A stretch of 64,000 bases of DNA from NCBI RefSeq assembly GCF_019112545.1, contig NW_025064887.1:49439-113438 (forward strand), read 5' to 3'. The number at the start of each line of letters is the position of its first letter. Positions within the stretch are counted from its first letter, which is position 1. The notes beneath the pieces are model-generated. The model worked only from the letters and a program-made list of their open reading frames with translations. It had not been told where the DNA came from and made no database searches. The stretch comes from Guyanagaster necrorhizus. Its lineage: Eukaryota > Basidiomycota > Agaricomycetes > Agaricales > Physalacriaceae. Made by a program: the position numbers and the translations under genes. Below, piece after piece: positions 1-12,600 of the stretch.

Positions 1-2654
1 CTCATTCACTTCTCTTAGTCACTTAGCTGTTACCAAGCACATCAACGACATACTGATTATGTCTAAAACCAAAGAAGAACACCAAAGGATAGTATGACAA
101 GTGCTGTCCCTGATGAGAAAGCATTGACTCTTTCTCAAAGCTGAAAAATGCAAATTCGAGGTATTAGAAACAGAATACCTCAGAGTCATTATCAGCGAAG
201 GAAGTATTAGGATGGACCCTATCAAGGTCGCAGGAGTGACTGAATGGCCAGAACCAACAAAGAAGAAGGAGCTACAATCATTTCTTGGATTCACCAACTT
301 CTACCGACAGTTTATCCGGGACTACAGCAGAATAGTGCGATCTATAATGCAATTAACCGGAAATTCCCCATGGAGTTGGGGAATTTCCCAACAGGTGGCA
401 TTTGACAACCTTAAATGCCGACTAGCCGAAGACATCATTCTGGCCATACCAAGCCAGGATGGGAAGTTCCAAGTGGAAGCTGACTCCAGTGAAGGCGCAA
501 TTGGGGCTGTACTCTCACAGGAACAGAATGGCAAATGGCGACCAGTCACCTTTATGTCAAAGGCACTCACAATAACTGAGTGCAACTATGAAATCTATGA
601 TAAAGAACTTCTCGCTATAATGCTCGCCCTTTCCAAATAGCGGCATTATCTCATTGGAGCCAATCAGACTTTTGAGATCTGGACAGATCACCAGAATCTT
701 CAATATTTCCGACAACCCCAGAAGCTTAATCGCAGACAAGCCAGATGGGTCACAGAACTATCAGAGTATGAGTATACACTCCATCACAAAGCTGGAGTGG
801 CAAACAAGAAAGCCAACTTCCTTAGCTATAGAGCAGATCATAACCAAGGAGGAGATGACAACAAGGAGGTCGTGTTACTATGGCTGGAGCACTTCCAGAC
901 AATGATTATGCCCATGGAAGAAGAGATGCACGAATGCATCAAGAGCGCCACCAGAGACCCACACAAGTGGGATCAAAGAATTGCCCCATCACTCAACCAT
1001 GAGCATGGGCTAAAGAAAGAAGGGGGATTGATCTGCTATGATGGGTGAATCTACATCCCAAGAGATCAATGACTATGAGATGACATCATTATCACATATC
1101 ATGATCACATGACTGCCGGACATCCTGAGATCGCTAAAACCAAGGAATTAGTCTTAAGAAACTATTGGTGGCCAAAAATAGACTATGATATCATCTGATA
1201 TGTCAAAGCTTGTGAGGTTTGCCAATGGGATAAGACTTCAACACAACTCAGAGCAGCTCCACTCTATCTGAATGAGGTTCCTTCATCACTATGAACCCAC
1301 ATCTCGGTGGATATGATAACAGGACTTCCCGAAAGTGATGGCTATAATGCCATCATTGTCATAGTCAATCACTTCTCGAAGGTGATCATTCTGATCACCT
1401 GCTCCACAGAATTAACATCTGAGGGATGGGCAAAAATACTACGTGATGAGGTGTATGCAAAGTATGGCATGTCTCAGATAGTAATTTTGGACAGAGGACC
1501 ACAATTCGTCTCAAAATTCTTAGATGATTTGTACAAACTCCTCAACATCAAGAGGAATGCCTCAATGGCATATCACCCACAGACAGATGGCTAAACAGAA
1601 TAGGCCAATCAGGAAATTAAAAAGTATCTCAGACTTTTTATCAGTTATCGACAGGATGACTGGATAGAATGGCTAGCATTAGCAGCATTCCAACATAATA
1701 ACAGAATTCACTCAGCAACAGGTAAAACACTGTTCTTTATGAATTACAGATGGAACCCACCAGTTACACAAACAGGATGGGTTCACACAACAACACCAGC
1801 TTCCAAAAACTTTGCAACAACAATGGCAGAGATCCATGAGGAAACCAAAACCACTCTCAAGAAGGCTGCTTCCACAATGAAGAAACAATATGACAAACAT
1901 CGACAGGCAGCACATGAATATTCAACCAACGACAAGGTTTGGCTGAATACAACAAACCTTCATCTACTAAGACCAAAACAGAAACTGGCTGATAAACGAA
2001 CAGGCCCATTCAAAGTCTTAGCCAAAATCAGCAAATTAGCATATAAACTACAGCTCCCAGCAACCTGGAGAATTCATAATGTGTTCAACGAAATATTATT
2101 AACATCATACATGGTGCCAGCCTTTCCAAACCAAGAAAAACCACCACCACCACCAGCAGAACTCATCGACGATGAAGAACACTACAAAATCGATAAGGTG
2201 CTTAACCACAAAATCCAAAAGGTTAAAGCACGAGGTGGAGGCATGAAAACAACCATTGACTATCTAGTCAGCTGGAAAAGATATAGGCCAGAATCAAACC
2301 AATGGGTCAATGAAAAGTACATGAATGCAGAAGAAGCAATTCGGGACTATGAACACAGAATCAACAAAGTGGACATGAAGAGGGTCATGTTCAACATTAT
2401 ATCTGTGAAAACAGATACGTCTACAACAGGAAGGGTGATGATATCTAGCCAGATATACATCAACTGATCTGCCAACAGTAGAGAACATGTTAAAGAGGAT
2501 GATGAAGATGACTGTGATGGACGAGCCAGAAATGGTGGGGACATACAGTGAAGAGCAATGTATCACCCCTTCAACTCGTTTGAAGCCTGCCATTGAAATG
2601 TCAAGAGGTCCAGCAGATCGGCCATCTCCTTCCAGCAAGGAAGACTTACCCTAA
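1..2654 (+). pseudogene. pol fragment (RT end, RNase H, integrase, chromodomain)
   Basis: Translation gives, in order, the end of the reverse transcriptase palm (DILIMSK remnant near 50-70), the connection segment with SFLGFTNFYR (about 270-310), RNase H with EADSSEGAIGAVLSQ and TDHQNL (about 470-720), the integrase zinc finger (about 1100-1230), the integrase core with SVDMITGLP, DRGPQF and YHPQTDG (about 1300-1620), a GPF module near 2000, and a chromodomain with DYLVSWK (about 2170-2360). A lineage-2 tail containing MISSQIYIN follows. Stops occur throughout, for example at 638, 1046 and 1592, so no full product is possible. The first ~45 bases do not match other copies well. The ancestral stop is the TAA at 2652-2654. 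Confidence 0.9.
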
Positions 2655-2691
2655 CTTAACCATTGGGATGATGGTCTTAAGGAGAGGGTAA

Positions 2692-3208
2692 TATTATAAT
2701 TTTTCCTATTTTCTTTTCTTTTTCCTTGGAAATGACCCCTATTCTTGCTTAGTCAGGGCACTTAGGCCAGCGCTTAGGACCATGAGAATGCTTAGCTCAG
2801 CAACCCAGTTGGTTCTTGTCTTATCGTGCTGCTGTGTGCTGTAAAGAGAGAGACAATACTCCTTTTGTTCTTTGACTGTGGCGCAGCAGTAATAGCACAA
2901 CAGCAAGACAACAGCTTTTGTGGAGAGTCTGGCAACAGCAGGGGTAACAGCTCTACAACAGACAATATCTTTTGTGAACATTTATTTATAGCATGATAAC
3001 AGAACAGTATTTAAGTAGCGTAGCTCTCACTGTAATATCTCAGCTTCGAGCTAAAGTTTTATCTTCACTATCTCATCTCGAGTGAACTGCAAATGCCTTG
3101 ACTACACAACACTAGTAACATACAAGTGGACTCTGACAGTATAACCTGAAGTGTGAGGTTCTGTCAGTTTATCATGTGTCACTGGTCACATGGAATTTGG
3201 GCTTAACA
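2692..3208 (+). repeat. LTR (517 bp) shared by copies 1 and 2
   Basis: It starts TATTATAATT, a decayed form of TGTTATGATT, and ends GGGCTTAACA. It has the same length and nearly the same 3' 130 bases as the LTR at 34458-34974, which supports their being the two LTRs of copy 2. A TATA box TATTTAA lies at 3008-3014. The predicted transcript start AGCTTCGAGCTAA is at 3042-3054. Confidence 0.88.
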
Positions 3209-3209
3209 A

Positions 3210-3222
3210 TTAGCTCGAAGCT
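3210..3222 (+). promoter_or_regulatory. Self-complementary primer binding site of copy 2
   Basis: TTAGCTCGAAGCT lies one base after the LTR. It is the exact reverse complement of AGCTTCGAGCTAA at 3042-3054 in the same LTR, which sits 28 bases downstream of the TATA box. This layout fits Tf1-type self-priming, in which the mRNA 5' end folds onto the primer site. I do not recognise a match to a tRNA 3' end. Confidence 0.7.
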
Positions 3223-3264
3223 TCTTGCTTCTCTTTCTCAGGCCTAACCATGCTGAGAAACTGA

Positions 3265-4689
3265 ATGCTCTCTGCTCTAAATCCATCTGATCTGAACTTT
3301 ACTCATGAGTTCTTTGAACTCTTGGCTTCTATCATTGGAACATTGATTGGTTTATTGGTGATTATACAGCTGTGCCATGGATGCCAATCTATTACCACCT
3401 GGGCTATTCGACACTACCAAGAGTTCCAGCATATCTGCACAATCCTCCGAAATGTCACACCAGACCTTCCCCTCCATGACATCCCTGCCACTGTCTGAAA
3501 CTCTGTCTGACACCCCAAAGAAACAGAACCCAAAGATGGGCCTGAGGGCCTGACTGAAGAATGTTCTAGAAAAGAGAAGCAGCAGCAGCAGTGACACAAA
3601 TACCCCCCAAGACCCCTGTTAGCAGTCATCTGAGACCCTGGAAACCCTTAGACTACAGGGTTTCGACGACCCTGACCTGACACCCTCATCCCCTTCCCCA
3701 AGCACTGCATCTCTGCATCAAGAACCACCATCGCCCAGTCTAGAATTGGACACTGAGCTAGAGACTCCTTGGATGCCATTCGGATGGCTCCAAGCACCAG
3801 AAGTACTGACAGGCATCAACCCTGACATGCCTCAAGGAGTAGTGGAAGGAGAATAAGGGTCAGTAGTCCCGACTCCTTCTTTGATGATACCAACAGAGAT
3901 GAGATCCGATACTGGCAAGCAGTGTCAAGAGCGGCCAGTAGACTGGAACAGGAATGAGAAAGAGCCGAACGCCTACCAAGACATGATCCAGTGGTATCAA
4001 ACCCAGTACAACCAACCCCCTGATCTCTTGCTGAGTTCCTCGAAAGACAGATCTGAAACAGGACTGGGACCTCTGAGAGCTCCTGATACACTAACACCTT
4101 GGTTGGTACTATCACAATCAGCACTGCCGACTCTCTGTTCCAGGAACCTGCCACTCCCACCAGTGAGTCTAACCCTTGGAATGGGGCAACTGCTGGAATC
4201 GTCCATGTCAGTGACTACCACCATGGGGAGCCAACATTCCTCGATGATGACCACTCATTATCATATAGGACAGACACTATCACCGAGACTGATGATATCC
4301 CTGTCTGGGGAGATAGGATACCGTCAGACTGGGGAACAATCAAGGGTGATGACAAACATATTGACCCCATCAGAGATCTCAAAAGGGTCCTTGATGGGCC
4401 AATCACTGTCCTCTTCCTTTGTCTCTGGTTCTATAGAAACTTTCGCCAGTATCGCAGAGCAATAGTGCTGCCAGCAGAAGGAGAAGAAGAGCAGCCCAAC
4501 TGGAAGCCTACTCCTTGACCTGGATCTGATAATGCTGAGTTGAGTATTCAGCTCTGACCTACTTGCCTCAGAAACCTTTGGCCAGCAAGACAGTTCCTGC
4601 CCCGAGGGGACTACTGACAAGGGGGCTGAAGGGGACAATGAGGCCAAGGAGGAGGACTCAAACAGCCAGATGGTAGACCCCATCCTTGA
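3265..4689 (+). pseudogene. ORF1 of copy 2: membrane-segment protein, decayed
   Basis: The start is the conserved second ATG after the primer site. The N-terminus carries a DLNFTHEFFELLASIIG motif running into a single hydrophobic segment (about residues 15-34) that ends in a cysteine. A basic/aromatic stretch and then a long acidic, low-complexity region follow, with a conserved helical block near the end (PIRDLKRVLDG, FYRNFRQYRRA). The frame spans 475 codons with no net frameshift but several stops, including TGA at 3496-3498 and at 4516-4518 where copy 3 has CGA. Gag starts at 3476 in the +1 frame and overlaps the rest. Function unknown. Confidence 0.65.
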
Positions 4690-6367
4690 ATGGGGAAGCG
4701 TCATCAGCATAACCACATGCTAAGAAGAGGAGAAGAAATGATGGAAATAAGAGGTGCAGAAAAAAGAATTCATCTACCTATATCAAGAGCAGGTAGCCAA
4801 ATTATAGAGAGATGATCGCTGGCTACAGTCATCTCTAGGATGAAGGTATACTGCCACTGATCACATCGAGCAAGAGGAGATTTTACAGTATGCTGCAACT
4901 GAGCATGCTATTTTTAATTTCAATCAGTGCTTTTTACATTATCAGATGATGGTGATGCCACCATATCGATCAAGATTCAGCAAACAAGAGACACCGATGC
5001 CATGGACACCAAGCGTGATGCCACCCAAGTCAGCAAACATGGCATCATCAATTCAAATGGTGATATCAAGATACTTGCTTGCCACATCAGCCATCTGCAG
5101 CACAGCATCTCAGCTGGCTCAATCTTATGGACAGCTGAGGACTTATCACCCAAATCCCTGGACCAGCATGGGAAGCTGACTACTGGGAGGACAACCACCA
5201 CCCAATGAAGTAACCGGATCAGTTTCTACTGATTCAAAGCAGGACAATCCTGAAGCAATAGCACAGGGGTGGACCATTAAAGATGGGCAGATCATATGAC
5301 GAGAAGGACTGCCAACACCCAGAAGTCCTGTTGCTGATGATGGATCCTTACATTCCTTTCCAGGACCCCTGATGGATTGGGTTGGCCCTCCTGGAGGAGA
5401 GCCCCCAAATCCAATGTCATCTCTCGATCTGAAAGCACATATATTGAATGTCAAACCAACACTTGGACAGGAGCCCCTTCCTTTTAAAGGGGCTTCAGAT
5501 GATATTAATCATTTTCTTATTGACTGTGACTAATATTTCCAGGTCTTTGCCTCATACTTCCTCCATGATATATACAAGATAAACTATGCCACCACCTACT
5601 TTAAAGACAAGGCAAAAGTATGGTGGGTACTGCTGGCCTCTACCTTCTGGTCGACTACCTGATAACACCACCAATACCCCTCTTGGCCAGTACTAAAGCA
5701 GATAATCCATGACAAGTTCACGGATCCTGCAGTATGAGAAGTCCACAGGTCAAAGATGAAAGAATACAAGATGGGCAATAAAGCGGTGCCAGACTACTTC
5801 GACGAATTGGAATGACTTGAGAAACTTGCCGGAGTCTGAGAGGACATAGCTGACTCGGAATGAATGGTCGAGTACATGAAACGGAGACTCCCGCCTCATT
5901 ACTTAAAGACTATTTTGGATCTCAGCCATAGTGTTCCAGTTGGCTATGATGATTGGAAAGCATGAATCATCCTAATGTGATAGGAGTGACAATGACAGAA
6001 GACAGAAGCAGCAAACCTGTGGGACCAGCACAAGTATCAGGGATAAAGCTCAAAGCCCTCAACCTCTCACATGACCACATCTGCCAGGCCCAGCGGCTTA
6101 GCCTCAACTTCTCAGAATGATGGGAAGTGAACTGGTAAGGGTCCAAGTATCAGAATGGGCAAGCAGATTGACATGGACTGCCTCAAGAAGGATGGGAAGT
6201 GCTTTAATTGTGGCCAACCAGGCTACATAGCACGAAATTGCTCGGAGAAGAAGAACAAACACACATGAGAGGATATCAGGGCACAGATTGCCAAATTGAC
6301 AAAGGAAGAACAGGACCTCAGAGATGATGACAAAGCTGAGGAGGTAAAAGATGGGGCCAAGCAGTAG
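3476..6367 (+). pseudogene. gag of copy 2, decayed
   Basis: The frame begins at the conserved ATG of CATGACATCC. It runs 964 codons to TAG at 6365-6367 with no net frameshift but many stops. The N-terminal part, in the +1 frame over ORF1, carries MPFGWLQAP. The capsid-like region (about 5440-5990) has FKGASDDI, DKAKVWW and DYFDELE. The zinc knuckle CFNCGQPGYIARNC lies near 6200-6240, followed by a charged coiled tail. Copies 3 and 5 have the same layout with 950 and 952 codons. Confidence 0.75.
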
Positions 6368-7978
6368 ACGATTCAACTGCCTCAGCCAAGGATGAGAGTA
6401 ATAGAGAACAGACTGACATTTCTTCTTCTATAGTTTCCACTCCTATGTCTAAATTATGCATGCATTCAAATATACCCAACCCTATTACTCAGCACCCAGA
6501 ATCACCTAAGGAACCAACTTCTACAACTCAAGTGCTGATGAAGGGCTGAAGAGGGGCAGAGAGCCCTAAAGGTGTGTCATCATCAACAATTTCTCAAGCT
6601 AAAAAGATAAAACAGACTCAATCACCTCTGGGCTAAACAGGGGTAGAGAATCCCACAGATTGGCTAAAGCCATTTGACACCAAATAGACTTAGCAGGTGA
6701 TCAAGGATGCCAAGGATGAAGAAGCAGCAAAAGCTGTGCTCAAAAACTGGATACACAAGTCCCAAGCTGAGGAAGTAATCGACGATATGATCATTGGAAT
6801 GTGAGTTGTGGAGCGATGCTGCACTCTAGAATGGCTCGATGAATTGCATGGACCATGAAAATTCATCCGACAAGCTAAGTCTATGGGAAAGGATTTACTA
6901 GCCAAAGCACAGATTGAGACATTAACATCTCGATCAACCCATGCAGTCACTGCCTTGATTGATAGTGGCTGCACAGGAAGTAGCATCAACCGAGCTTTCA
7001 TCAACAAGCATCAGTTGCTCACTTGGGCAACAGTGGCACTCATTCCAGTCTACAATGCAGATGGGATGAAGAACCAAGCTGGACTAATTACTGAATACAT
7101 AGAGCTTAGGCTCACCATCAGTGATCATTCAGAAAGAATCGATCTTGCAGTAACCGACCTAGAAACAAAAGAGATATTCCTTGGTCATGATTGGCTGATC
7201 AGACATAATCCACTAATCAATTGGAAAACTGGACGAATCATCTTCACCTGATGCCAATGCCAGAAAATTCCATTTGAACTATCAGATGAAAATCCCAAGG
7301 ACCGATGGGATGAAGAAATGGAAGATGGCGAAATCATTCTTGCCATCGATCTACAAAGGGCCATTAACATTTGGGCAGTACATCATGCTAATGACCTAGT
7401 GGCAAAAGCCAATGCCAGAAAAGGGGAAAGGACATTTGAAGAATTGGTACCCAAATGGGCATGCGACTATCAGGATTTATTCGAAAAAGAAAGTTTCGAT
7501 GAACTACCTGATCCGAAACCCTGAGACCATGCCATTGAACTAATCCCTAACACTAATGCCAACCTAGACTGCAAGTGTTATCCACTAGGCAACAACGAAC
7601 AAAAAGAGCTAGACAATTTTCTTGAAGAGAACTTATCTAGTGGAAGGATCTAACCATCAAAGTCACTGATGGCATCTCCCTTCTTTTTCGTTAAAAAGAA
7701 GGATGGAAAGCTCTGACCAGTACAAGACTACCAGAAGCTCAACGAGATGATGATCAAGAACCGTTATCCACTCCCATTGATCACAGAGTTAATGGACAAA
7801 CTCTGGGGTGCTAAATATTACACCAAACTGGATGTTCAGTGGGGATACAACAATATATGTATCAAAGAAGATGATGAATGGAAGGCTGCTTTTCGAACTA
7901 ACCATGGGTTGTTCGAACTGATGGTTATGTTCTTTGGATTAACCAACTCACCAGCCACCTTCCAGTGGATGATGAATG
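6335..7978 (+). pseudogene. pol of copy 2, 5' part (protease and RT start)
   Basis: The frame is -1 relative to gag. A linker is followed by the aspartic protease motif IDSGCTGSSIN (about 6955-6995), a conserved HDWLIRHNPLINWK block (about 7185-7230), and the RT fingers and early palm ([36 protein letters not shown]). Stops interrupt it, for example TGA at 7249-7251 and 7522-7524. The copy-3 LTR breaks it before the YxDD motif. Confidence 0.85.
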
Positions 7979-8496
7979 TGTTAAGCCCAAACTCCATGTG
8001 ACTATTAACACATGGTAAACAGTTCAGTACCTTGCACTTCGGGTATGTCTGACTGAGTTCACTGATATGTTAACAGAGGTTTGTGGTCAAGGCATTGCAA
8101 GTTGCTCAAGATAGGATAGTAGAGAATAAACTTTAGCTCGAAGCTGGGGTATTACAGTGAAAGCTATACTACTTATATACTGTTCTGTTATCGTGCTATA
8201 AATAAATATTCATAAAAAGCTGTTGTCTGTCATAGAGCTGTTACCCCTGCTGTTGCCAGGCTCTCCACAAAAGCTGTTGTCTGGTGGGCTATTGTCATTG
8301 CTGTTATTGCTGTTTAATGACAAAAGGAGTATTATCTCTCTCTTCACAGCGCACAGCTGTATGATAAGATAATGACCAACTGGGTTGCTGACCAAGCTTT
8401 CCCACAGTCCTAAGCGCCAGCCTAAGTGCCCTGACTAAGCAAGAATAGGGGTCATTTCCGAGAAAAAAGAAAAGAAAAATAGAGGAAATTGTAACA
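7979..8496 (-). repeat. 3' LTR of copy 3 (518 bp)
   Basis: Plus-strand ends are TGTTAAGCCC and GTAACA, so the element points left. The left flank is GAATG (7974-7978). It contains TTAGCTCGAAGCT, the reverse complement of the predicted transcript start, still perfectly matched to the copy-3 primer site at 24160-24172. The purine tract and hairpin of copy 3 follow at 8497-8530. Confidence 0.88.
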
Positions 8497-8533
8497 TTAC
8501 CCCCTCTTTAAGACCATCGTCCTGATGGTTAAG

Positions 8534-9138
8534 TTAGGGTAAAAGCCCCCCCGTTTCCACAGTGAGGTGGCTGATCTGCTGGACCACTCATCGTCTGGTC
8601 TTCAGGTTTTATCCGAGATGAAGGCATTGGACATTGCTCTTCACTGTATGTCTGCACCATTTGTGGCTCGCTTGTTGAACCGCCATCTTTATCGTCCTCT
8701 GCTACATGTCCGCTGGTGTTGGCAGATCAGTTGATGTATATCTGGCTAGATATCATCTCCCTTCTGGTTGTTACTATATCTGTTTTTGCAGATATAATGT
8801 TGAACATGACCCCTTTCATGTCCACTTTATTGATCTTGTGTTTGTAGTCCTGAATGGCATCGTCTGCATTCATATATTTTTCGTTGACCTATTGATTTGA
8901 TTCTGGTCCGTAGCCCTTCCAGCTGACTAAGTAGTCAACAGTTGTTTTCATGCCTCTCCCTTGTGCTTTGATCCTTTGGGTTTTGTGGTTTAGTACCTCA
9001 TCGATTTCATAGTGTTCTTCGTCATCGATGAGTTCAGCTGGCAGTGGAGGTGGTTTTTGTTGGTTTGGAAAGGCTGGCGCCATATAGAGTGTTAATAATA
9101 TTTCATTGAAAACATTATGAATTCTCCAAGTTGCTGGG
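8534..9138 (-). pseudogene. pol of copy 3, 3' end (chromodomain and tail)
   Basis: Read leftwards from 9138, this holds the linker after the GPF module, a chromodomain (about 8890-9060, with DYLVSWKGYGPESNQ) and a lineage-2 tail running to the TAA at 8534-8536. The upstream part of the gene continues at 17372 on the other side of copy 4. The tail has several stops. Confidence 0.82.
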
Positions 9139-9573
9139 TGTTAGGCCCAAGCGTCACGTGAACTGATACACGTGATAAACAGGTGTTCCTTCGCGCTTCG
9201 AGGAATCACCTGAGTTCACTATATGTATATCCGGACGGTGTGACTCAAGGTCAGATATAGACTCGAGGTAGAATGGTATGTATAAACTTTAGCTCGAAGC
9301 TGGGGTATCCCAGCGAGAGCTGTGGTTCTTAAATACTGTACGTTGGTCTGCTAATTATACTACTGCCTATTGTGTGCGTCTGGTCCATTGTGCTCGTTGT
9401 CCTTGAGCGTCGCTATCGTACATAAAAGGATAATTGTGTGTCGTCGAGCACGACCATCGTAATGTCTGAATGGGAGGTTTTAGTTGTGCTGACTAAGCTT
9501 CCCATGGTCTTGTGTCTCTTGGCTTAGCGTAAATAGGGGTGAAAAGAAAGGAAAAAAGGGATAAATCGTAACA
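9139..9573 (-). repeat. 3' LTR of copy 4 (435 bp)
   Basis: Plus-strand ends TGTTAGGCCC and CGTAACA form the usual 5-bp terminal inverted repeat. It carries the only fully readable promoter of this element in the window (TATA at 9329-9335 on the minus strand). It differs from the 5' LTR in two CACGTG/CACATG sites and one G/A site. Confidence 0.95.
9289..9335 (-). promoter_or_regulatory. Core promoter and predicted mRNA start of copy 4
   Basis: On the minus strand a TATA box TATTTAA (9335-9329) is followed 28 bases later by AGCTTCGAGCTAA (9301-9289). Equivalent spacing is seen in the LTR of copy 2. The 13-mer is the exact complement of the primer site at 16788-16800, which suggests it forms the 5' end of the RNA. 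The start site is inferred. Confidence 0.65.
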
Positions 9574-9607
9574 TTACCCCCCGCTTTAAGACCATCGTCC
9601 CGATGGT
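9574..9607 (-). promoter_or_regulatory. Polypurine tract plus hairpin before the 3' LTR of copy 4
   Basis: On the minus strand the pol stop is followed at once by ACCATCGGGACGATGGT (9607-9591), a 6-bp stem with a 5-base loop. Then CTTAAAGC, a run of Gs and TAA lead into the LTR. The purine run is the likely plus-strand primer. The hairpin is present in the other copies that retain this junction. Confidence 0.72.
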
Positions 9608-9608
9608 T

Positions 9609-12600
9609 TTAATTAAGGGATAATTCGTAGTCATGTATTGCTTCGTCCGCGTTCATATATTTCTCGTTGATCCACTGGTTAGACTCTGGGCCATAGCCTT
9701 TCCAGCTAACGAGATAGTCGACCGTTGTTGTTGTACCGCCTCCTCGCGCTTTTACTTTTCGTAGTTTGTGGTTTAATACTTGATCGATTTTGTAGTGTTC
9801 TTCATTATCGATCAAGTCTGGGGGCGGCGGTGGTGGCCGTTGTTGGTTTGGGAAGACCGGGGCGATATATGGTGTCAGCAAAGACTCATTGAATACGTTG
9901 TGGACTTTCCACCCGGTTGGTAGGCGTAGCTTGTATGCTGATTCCCCAACCTTTGCAAGGATAGGGAAGGGGCCAGTACGCTTGTCGGCGAGTTTGCGTT
10001 TCGGTCGTGGGAGGTGGAGGTTGGATGTATCAAGCCACACTTTGTCGTGGACCTGATATTCGTGTGCCAGGCGACGGTGTTTATCGTATTGAGTTTTCAT
10101 AGTCGTGGCTGCTTTTTCGAGCGCCCTTTTCGTTTCGGCGTGTATGTTTTCCATTGTTTTGGCGAAGTCCGTAGAGGCTGGAGTCGTTGTTTTACGGTGA
10201 CTCGTTTGAGTCAGATGTGGGTGTCTGCCATAGTTGACGAAAAAAGGGGTGTGGCCTGTGGCGGAGTGGACTCTGTTGTTGTGTTGGAAGGCAGCCAGCG
10301 CTAACCATTCAACCCAGTCGTCCTGTCTATAGTTGATAAATAACCAGAGGTATTTTTCAACTTCTTGGTTCGCGCGTTCGGTTTGACCATCTGTTTGAGG
10401 GTGGTATGCTGTCGACGCGTTTTGTGTGATGTTTAGTAGTTGATACAGGTCGGTAAGGAATTTGGAGACGAATTGGGGTCCCCGGTCGGAGATGACTACC
10501 TGTGGCATCCCGTATTTTGCATAGACTTCATCTCGTAGTATCTTTGCCCATCCTTCCGAATTTAATTCGGTCGAGCATGCAATCGGAATGATCGCTTTGG
10601 AGAACCGATCGACTATGACGATGATCGCATCATAGCTGTTGCAGTCTGGCAATCCTGTGATCATATCCACTGATATGTGAGTCCATGGCTGTGTTGGTAC
10701 CTCATTGGGATGCAATGGGGCTGCCTTCGGTTGTGTGGACAATTTCCCCCTTTGACAGGTTTCGCACCCTCGGACATATGTTGTGATGTCGTTGGTGAGT
10801 TTTGGCCACCAGTAGTTTCGTAAAACGAGCTCCTTTGTTTTAGCGATGCCTGGGTGTCCTGCCATGGCATGGTCATGATGTTTGGCGATGATATCGCCAC
10901 GTAGACTTTGGTCGTGTGGAATGTAGATCCTTTCGTCATAATGGATCATTCCGTCCTTCCTTGTGAGCCCTCTCTCGTGATTGAGTGAAGCGGCAATCCT
11001 CTGGTCCCACCGGTGTGGGTCTCGTGTTGCACTTTTAATTTGCTCGTGTATCTCCTCCTCCGTGGGCATTATCATTGCTCGAAAGTGCTCGGGACAGAGG
11101 ATGACGACTCCCTCGTTATCGTTTCCTCCTTGATCGTGATCGGCTCGTCGAGAGAGGAGGTCCGCCTTTTTATTGGCGACCCCGGCTTTATGGTGGAGTG
11201 TGTACTCGTATTGAGCGAGTTCAGTGACCCAACGGGCTTGGCGTCGATTTAGCTTTTGAGGTTGTCGGAAGTACCTGAGGTTCTGGTGATCGGTCCAGAT
11301 TTCAAAGGTCGCGGCTGCTCCAATCAGGTAGTGACGCCACTCTTCGAGGGCAAGCATTATTGCGAGCAACTCCTTGTCGTAAATTTCGTAATTCCTCTCT
11401 GTCACTGTCAACGCCTTTGAGAGGAAGGCGACGGGCCGCCATCTCCCGTCTTGTTCTTGGGACAGGACAGTGCCTATAGCCCCTTCGCTCGAGTCGGCTT
11501 CTATGCGGAATCTTCCCTCCTGTGACGGTATGGCAAGGATGACGTCCTCCGCCAGTCATCTTTTTAGGTCTTCAAAGGCATGCTGCTGGGGTATACCCCA
11601 GCTCCAGGGTGCGTTGCCGGTGAGTTGAGTCATGGGTCGCACGATTTTACTGTAGTCCCGTATGAATCTTCGGTAGAAATTGGTGAAGCCTAAGAAGGAC
11701 TGTAATTCCTTCTTTTTGGTCGGTGTCGGCCATTTGACTACTCCTGCAACCTTTACTGGGTCCATGCGAATACTCCCCTCGCTAATGATCACCCCGAGGT
11801 ATTTGGTCTCTAGTACCTCGAATTCACATTTTTCTGCTTTGAGGAATAGTTTGTGCTTCCTCATGAGGGTGAGCACCTGTCGAACCAGGTTTCGATGTTC
11901 CTTCCGAGTCTTGGACATGATGAGAATGTCGTCCAAATAAATGGTGACCTTCCCGGTGGCGATGAGATCTTTGAATATGTCGTTCATCATCCACTGGAAG
12001 GTGGCCGGGGAGTTGGTTAAGCCGAAGAACATTACCGTCGGCTCGAAAAGTCCCCGGTTAGTCCTGAACGCTGCCTTCCATTCATCCCCCTCCTTGATCC
12101 GGACATTGTTGTATCCCCAGCATACGTCAAGTTTGGTGTAGTACTTGGCTCCTCGGAGTTTGTCCATTAACTCCGAGATCAGGGGTAAGGGATATCGATT
12201 CTTGATCGTCATCTCGTTGAGTTTCCGGTAGTCTTGGACGGGTCGAAGTTTGCCATCCTTCTTTTTTACGAAGAAGAAGGGGGAGGCCATAGGGGACTTC
12301 GACGGTCGGATCCGTCCGGAGGAAAGGTTCTCGTCGAGGAACTTGTCAAGTTCCTGTTGTTCCTGGTTGCCGAGGGGGTAGGTTTTGCAATCCAGGTTGG
12401 CGTTAACATTAGGGATCAGCTCAATGGCGTGATCCCAAGGTTTTGGGTTTGGGAGCTCATCGAAACTCTCTTTCTCGAAGAGGTCTCAGAAGTCCTGTGC
12501 CCACTCTGGTACCATCTCTTCAAACGTCTTCTCCTCCCTCCCTTCGTTTGCTTTGGCCACTAGATTATTAGCATGGTGAATCGCCCGAATGCGAATTTCC

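Larger units (their letters stand above)
1..3208 (+). mobile_element. Copy 1: 3' half of a lineage-2 gypsy chromovirus
   Basis: The window opens inside the reverse transcriptase of this plus-strand element. It runs through RNase H, integrase and chromodomain, then the hairpin and purine tract, and ends with the LTR at 2692-3208. The 5' half lies outside the window. The LTR is directly followed by the primer site and ORF1 of copy 2, so the two elements share it. That arrangement is typical of unequal LTR-LTR recombination. Many in-frame stops mark it as dead. Confidence 0.9.
2692..7978 (+). mobile_element. Copy 2, 5' part (lineage 2)
   Basis: This is LTR, primer site, ORF1, gag, protease and the first part of reverse transcriptase, cut at 7978 by the LTR of copy 3. 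The cut falls in the RT stretch just after FQWMMN. The segment 33189-34974 has the same orientation, resumes in the integrase and ends in a matching 517-bp LTR, so it is probably the other end of this element. About 1.4 kb of pol (end of RT, RNase H, start of integrase) is missing between the two parts. Confidence 0.82.
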
